A DNA stretch of 64,000 nt from the NCBI GenBank assembly GCA_039817415.1, contig JBCBVV010000012.1:97483-161482 (forward strand), in the 5' to 3' direction. Position 1 is the stretch's first letter. Every line of letters starts with the position of its first letter. The position numbers and the translations under genes are program-made. The stretch is from JALEFZ01 sp039817415 (GTDB lineage: Bacteria > Bacteroidota > Bacteroidia > J057). The notes below the pieces were generated by a model. The model saw only the letters and a list, made by a program, of their open reading frames with translations. It did no database searches and was not told the DNA's origin. Of this stretch, positions 61,016-64,000 are shown in pieces.

Positions 61016-61676
61016 AGCCCCCAAGGATTGTTTCTACGAATTAGAAAAATGGTTTTCAATTAGAAGAATGGAGGGGACATATCCCCCCGGCTGGAACTTG
61101 ACCAATACATTTGCCAATTGTAAGCCTATGAGGATTTACCGTTTTCCTTTGAAGCTATTGGGGAGCCCAGAATTTCACGGGTCCCAAATGGAGCTTTCAG
61201 GATGGAGTTTTATCCATGAAGACCTAAATGGCAAATTGGGAAACTTTTGGGTCAATACAGTAGGTTCAAAAGAGGAAGTCATGGGATATGAATTTAGCCA
61301 TGCCAATTATGGGATGAGAGCTACTCAGGTTCTTCACATCTTAGACCAATTGAGAGGAATGGAAGGGCAAGGCGGCTTATTTGATTGCTATATTGCCAAT
61401 ATCCTCATAGGAGGACCTAAATTTACCTCATCAATCTGGCTTCAACCCACATTTAGAGGGAAAGATTTATTCATCAAATTGGCCCCTAACTTCTACCCTC
61501 CCCAACAGGATAGTGCCGCTTCGGATATCGAAATAGATATGTTCTCAAAAGATTACGAATTGCTAGAACACGAGGATCATCAAATACATATTCTACTGGC
61601 TTTGGATCATTATACCAAGCATGGAATAAATAGCCATGAGGAGAGATCCAGAGGAGGAGGATTTCAGCAGGAATAG
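60996..61676 (+). CDS. Hypothetical protein coupled to the papain-like peptidase gene
   Basis: No family recognised. The 226-aa chain begins 20 bases inside the peptidase gene, so the two are translated together and are probably partners, such as an inhibitor, activator or substrate-binding protein. Visible features: several Trp/Gly-rich segments (SGWSFIHEDLNGKLGNFW, FRIYRFPLKLLG-type strands), no signal peptide, and a polar, basic end (EERSRGGGFQQE). A strong terminator follows. Confidence 0.6.
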   Translation: MKIKAVKAPKDCFYELEKWFSIRRMEGTYPPGWNLTNTFANCKPMRIYRFPLKLLGSPEFHGSQMELSGWSFIHEDLNGKLGNFWVNTVGSKEEVMGYEFSHANYGMRATQVLHILDQLRGMEGQGGLFDCYIANILIGGPKFTSSIWLQPTFRGKDLFIKLAPNFYPPQQDSAASDIEIDMFSKDYELLEHEDHQIHILLALDHYTKHGINSHEERSRGGGFQQE

Positions 61677-61689
61677 AAAACAGGAGATA

Positions 61690-61725
61690 AAAAAACAGCT
61701 TTCAAGAAATTGAAAGCTGTTTTTT
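61690..61725. terminator. Bidirectional terminator
   Basis: AAAAAACAGCTTTCA (61690-61704) pairs with TGAAAGCTGTTTTT (61711 on) around AGAAAT; T tracts on both strands. Ends the peptidase operon and the tRNA transcript. Confidence 0.93.
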
Positions 61726-61727
61726 GT

Positions 61728-61804
61728 TGGCGGTCCGGACGGGACTCGAACCCGCGACCCCATGCGTGACAGGCATGTATTCTAACCAACTGAACTACCG
61801 GACC
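61728..61804 (-). tRNA. tRNA-Asp (anticodon GTC)
   Basis: On the minus strand: acceptor stem GGTCCGG/CCGGACC, D-arm GTTCAGTTGGTTAGAATAC, anticodon loop CTGTCAC with anticodon GTC, T-arm GGGTTCGAGTCCC, discriminator G and an encoded CCA (61728-61730). Complete and canonical. Confidence 0.97.
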
Positions 61805-61911
61805 AGTATGTTGTAAGAGCTTCTTAAGGGGCTTTTGTAGTGCCTTATTCCCTAAGTGGATGCAAATAAAGAGTGATTTTTTGAGTTTTGCAAATTCTGA
61901 AAAGAGATTTT

Positions 61912-62667
61912 TTAAATTTTTTTCACTTGTTCAGATCGAACAAAACCTTCCACTGTACCTGTGCTAATGGCACTGATTCTAATCTTGCGCCACCCATCCA
62001 CTTCATCGAGAATTTTGACTTTACTTCCTTCGTGAAGGATCAACAAATCTGTCTGTCCATTGGGGGCGGCTTTGACATAGGCTGCAGGGGTCATCACAAT
62101 TCCTTCTTTGCTATTCGATTGATCTGATAAGCGACTGAGAGAAAGCCCTAAAGTGGCCAGGGAAAGGACAAGGGCAATCACCCCACCGAAGAAACTGATT
62201 TGCTTCACCAAGGGCACTTGGACAAAGAGGAAGATGCCACCAAAAATAAGGGCCAACCAAATAAGGATCACCGACCCATTTCCCCACTGATCTGCGTTTT
62301 GGGATCGGTAGGTATCTTTCAACCATTTACTTACAAAAAGCTCAGGTTGTTCCTCTAATTTATCTAGGGTTCTGAGGCGAGCCAATTCGAGATTATGTGC
62401 CGCGTTCTCATGGGCAGGATTGAGCTTGAGGGTGCGTTCATAATTCAGGATGGCAGAGCCAATATGCTTGAGCCTGTAGTGGGCATTTCCGGCGTTGTAG
62501 AAGAGTTGTTCACTTTGGTAGCCCTCAGAAATAAGAGAATCATACAGGCTAACTGCATACTCATATTGATTTTGTGTATAGGCCTCGTTTGCCTGACGAA
62601 GCAGTTCATCCTGCCCGTAGGACCATAACGTACCCATGATGGTGATGATGCTAAGCAGATATTTCAT
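61912..62667 (-). CDS. batE: BatE: TPR and SH3-domain aerotolerance operon protein
   Basis: Signal peptide, tetratricopeptide repeats (about 20-110; EAYTQNQYEYAVSLYDSL, YNAGNAHYRLKHIGSAILNY), two membrane helices (about 132-176) and a C-terminal SH3b-like domain (about 190-250; KAAPNGQTDLLILHEGSKVKIL). This is the layout of BatE proteins of the Bacteroidota batABCDE operon, linked to oxygen tolerance and cell-envelope stress. It overlaps batD by 17 bases. Confidence 0.85.
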   Translation of the reverse strand: MKYLLSIITIMGTLWSYGQDELLRQANEAYTQNQYEYAVSLYDSLISEGYQSEQLFYNAGNAHYRLKHIGSAILNYERTLKLNPAHENAAHNLELARLRTLDKLEEQPELFVSKWLKDTYRSQNADQWGNGSVILIWLALIFGGIFLFVQVPLVKQISFFGGVIALVLSLATLGLSLSRLSDQSNSKEGIVMTPAAYVKAAPNGQTDLLILHEGSKVKILDEVDGWRKIRISAISTGTVEGFVRSEQVKKI

Positions 62668-64000
62668 CTTCGAGATCGCTTATGAGTTTGAGAGCTTGAT
62701 CGTAGGATTCCTGCATATTCTGACCTACTGCAGAAGGCGCAAATAAGGCCATTTCACAGGTATCCAGGGTTTGGTTTAATACAGTAATAGTTTCTGGCTG
62801 CACCTGTCGCTGGGACAATTCTTTGGAAGCCAAATCGCGCGATTGTTCGGAAGGGTCAATGTTGAGTTTGTCGCCTAAATAACCCCAAATGGCCCTGCTC
62901 ACTTCATCATAAAAGGCTTTGTGTTCATTGGCCGTAAGATGGGCTTTGGCACCTTTGAGACGCTTGAGTGCTACCTTTGTGGCCTTTTTGCGCTTGGTAC
63001 CGACCACATCCGCATCTTGCTCTTCTTTTCTTCTCTTGAATCCAATGAGGAGCAACAAAAGGGCGAAGGGAGTTCCATACATTCCCCAGTGCATTCCGCT
63101 GGCGGCAAAGCTCGATTCTTCCTGCGTCAAAGCAAGGCCAGACCCCGTATCAATGAATCGAATGTCTTCCTCCAACAATTCCAATTCCTGCTTGCTGGCT
63201 CCGCCTGAAGGCGATGAGGCAGAGGCTATAGGATCACCCGTAATAGCCAGTTGGTAGGAGGATGAGGATATGTTTTGGTATCTCTTTTTTTCTGGATCAA
63301 AGTAGGACAAGGTCACAGGAGGGATGTTAAACTCTCCTGGATTCGAGGGAATAACGAGGTATTCATAGGTTTTGCTGCCACCTAGAATCCCACCTGCACG
63401 TGTATTGGTTTCTTTGATATTAGGATCATAGACCTCAAAATCTGGGGGAAACGAAATGGCGGGTTCAGCCAGTTTTCTCATATTTCCTGTACCGGAAATT
63501 TTAACCCGCATGGTGATGGGATCTCCTGTTTGAGAGGCTTCCTTATCGACGCTAACATCCATGTTTAGCTTTCCCACTACGCCACTGAAATCTGCTGGTT
63601 TGTTGGATGGAAGAGCTTTGACATCGATGGTTACTTTACTTCCTCCAAATTTGTAGGGATAATTCTGATAGGAGGGAAAGAAATCATCAAAAATACTTCT
63701 TCTTCTGCGGCGATCCTGAGTTTGTACCTGCACCACACAGGATAGTTCTAAGGGATCAATGGTCAACTTCCCCGATCGTTGCGGGAAAATGATGTCCTGA
63801 TAAATGACCCTGGTTCTATATTGTTTGCCTTGATAGACTTCAATCTTCTGTGGGGAGTCTGGAACCTTTACATTTTCTTTCCAGAAGCCATCGTAATTGG
63901 GTGCCTTTTTGAGCTCCAATTCGTAGGGTTGAACCTGGTTGTATAGCTTATAGGTAACGGTTATCTGCTCTCCTTGGTAGACGTTTTTTCTACTTACGAT
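62651..64000 (-). CDS. batD: BatD: aerotolerance operon protein (partial, 5' end outside window)
   Basis: The last 449 residues of a BatD protein; the frame runs open off the window edge, beginning IVSRKNVYQGEQITVTYKLY. Beta-sandwich (oxygen-tolerance) repeats contain KLTIDPLELSCVVQVQ and DITIRVKISGTGNMRKL-like blocks (PITMRVKISGTGNMR), a membrane helix lies near the middle (MYGTPFALLLLLIGF) and a helical cytoplasmic end follows (AHLTANEHKAFYDEVSRAIW). Overlaps batE by 17 bases in one operon. Confidence 0.9.
   Translation of the reverse strand: MVSRKNVYQGEQITVTYKLYNQVQPYELELKKAPNYDGFWKENVKVPDSPQKIEVYQGKQYRTRVIYQDIIFPQRSGKLTIDPLELSCVVQVQTQDRRRRRSIFDDFFPSYQNYPYKFGGSKVTIDVKALPSNKPADFSGVVGKLNMDVSVDKEASQTGDPITMRVKISGTGNMRKLAEPAISFPPDFEVYDPNIKETNTRAGGILGGSKTYEYLVIPSNPGEFNIPPVTLSYFDPEKKRYQNISSSSYQLAITGDPIASASSPSGGASKQELELLEEDIRFIDTGSGLALTQEESSFAASGMHWGMYGTPFALLLLLIGFKRRKEEQDADVVGTKRKKATKVALKRLKGAKAHLTANEHKAFYDEVSRAIWGYLGDKLNIDPSEQSRDLASKELSQRQVQPETITVLNQTLDTCEMALFAPSAVGQNMQESYDQALKLISDLEDEISA

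Noticed and set aside
61728..61804. tRNA-Asp as an integration site for a genomic island
   Set aside because: No integrase and no repeat of the tRNA 3' end were noticed in the adjacent cluster.
1..64000. CRISPR arrays, insertion sequences or prophage genes
   Set aside because: No regularly spaced repeats, transposase, integrase or phage structural genes were seen on either strand.

Overview
The window comes from a chromosome of a member of the Bacteroidota, probably a free-living aerobic lineage of the Cytophagales or Saprospiria type; I cannot place it lower. Several signs agree: type IX secretion C-terminal sorting domains on two exported proteins (GH5 enzyme and FG-GAP protein), many short lipoboxes, a GldH-like lipoprotein, DUF4293, DUF4856 and BatD/BatE families, a FecI/FecR-type regulatory pair, LytS/LytTR signalling, a very short AtpC encoded next to AtpD away from the other ATP synthase genes, near absence of Shine-Dalgarno sequences, and several TAnnTTTG -7 elements placed just before start codons. 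I see no insertion sequence, prophage, integrase or CRISPR array.

Region 1 (1-29.6 kb) is mostly core metabolism: citrate synthase, acetyl-CoA carboxylase alpha, TruA, Pcm, glycine decarboxylase GcvP, AtpD/AtpC, an M42 aminopeptidase, L35/L20, GMP synthase. Mixed in are a MotA/MotB-like (ZorA/ZorB-like) motor pair without Zorya effectors, a secreted sialate O-acetylesterase, a 45-residue exported peptide gene, a tandem pair of TPR plus type-1 periplasmic-binding lipoproteins, and a voltage-gated-type K+ channel with a C-terminal zinc ribbon.

Region 2 (29.7-36.3 kb) is a compact iron/metal-uptake type operon: DUF4856 lipoprotein, imelysin lipoprotein, a vitamin K-dependent gamma-carboxylase-like (HTTM) membrane protein that keeps the equivalents of the carboxylase catalytic Lys and His, and a FecA-like TonB-dependent receptor. 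A 17-bp palindrome stands before the first gene. This is one of the two most interesting loci.

Region 3 (36.4-52.7 kb) holds surface carbohydrate and envelope genes (GH5-CBM6-CBM6-T9SS protein, beta-helix lipoprotein, AlgX/AlgJ-like SGNH protein) and signalling: an ECF sigma/FecR pair whose third gene carries STN and carboxypeptidase-like domains but no TonB receptor barrel, and a TPR histidine kinase/LytTR pair. The C-terminal domain of the STN protein recurs as a stand-alone exported protein at 51.7 kb.

Region 4 (52.8-61.7 kb) is an accessory island-like block: a 7TM-DISM class III nucleotide cyclase with its methyltransferase neighbour, a protein of unknown function, a stand-alone homologue of the N-terminal half of VioB (violacein pathway), a 90-residue peptide, a split HTTM pair (membrane half plus small partner with a WSMFAPNP motif, reminiscent of SdpB/SdpA), and a papain-like cysteine peptidase translationally coupled to an unknown protein. 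It may be an undescribed peptide-maturation or natural-product system. The window closes with tRNA-Asp and the end of a Bat aerotolerance operon (batE, batD cut by the window edge).
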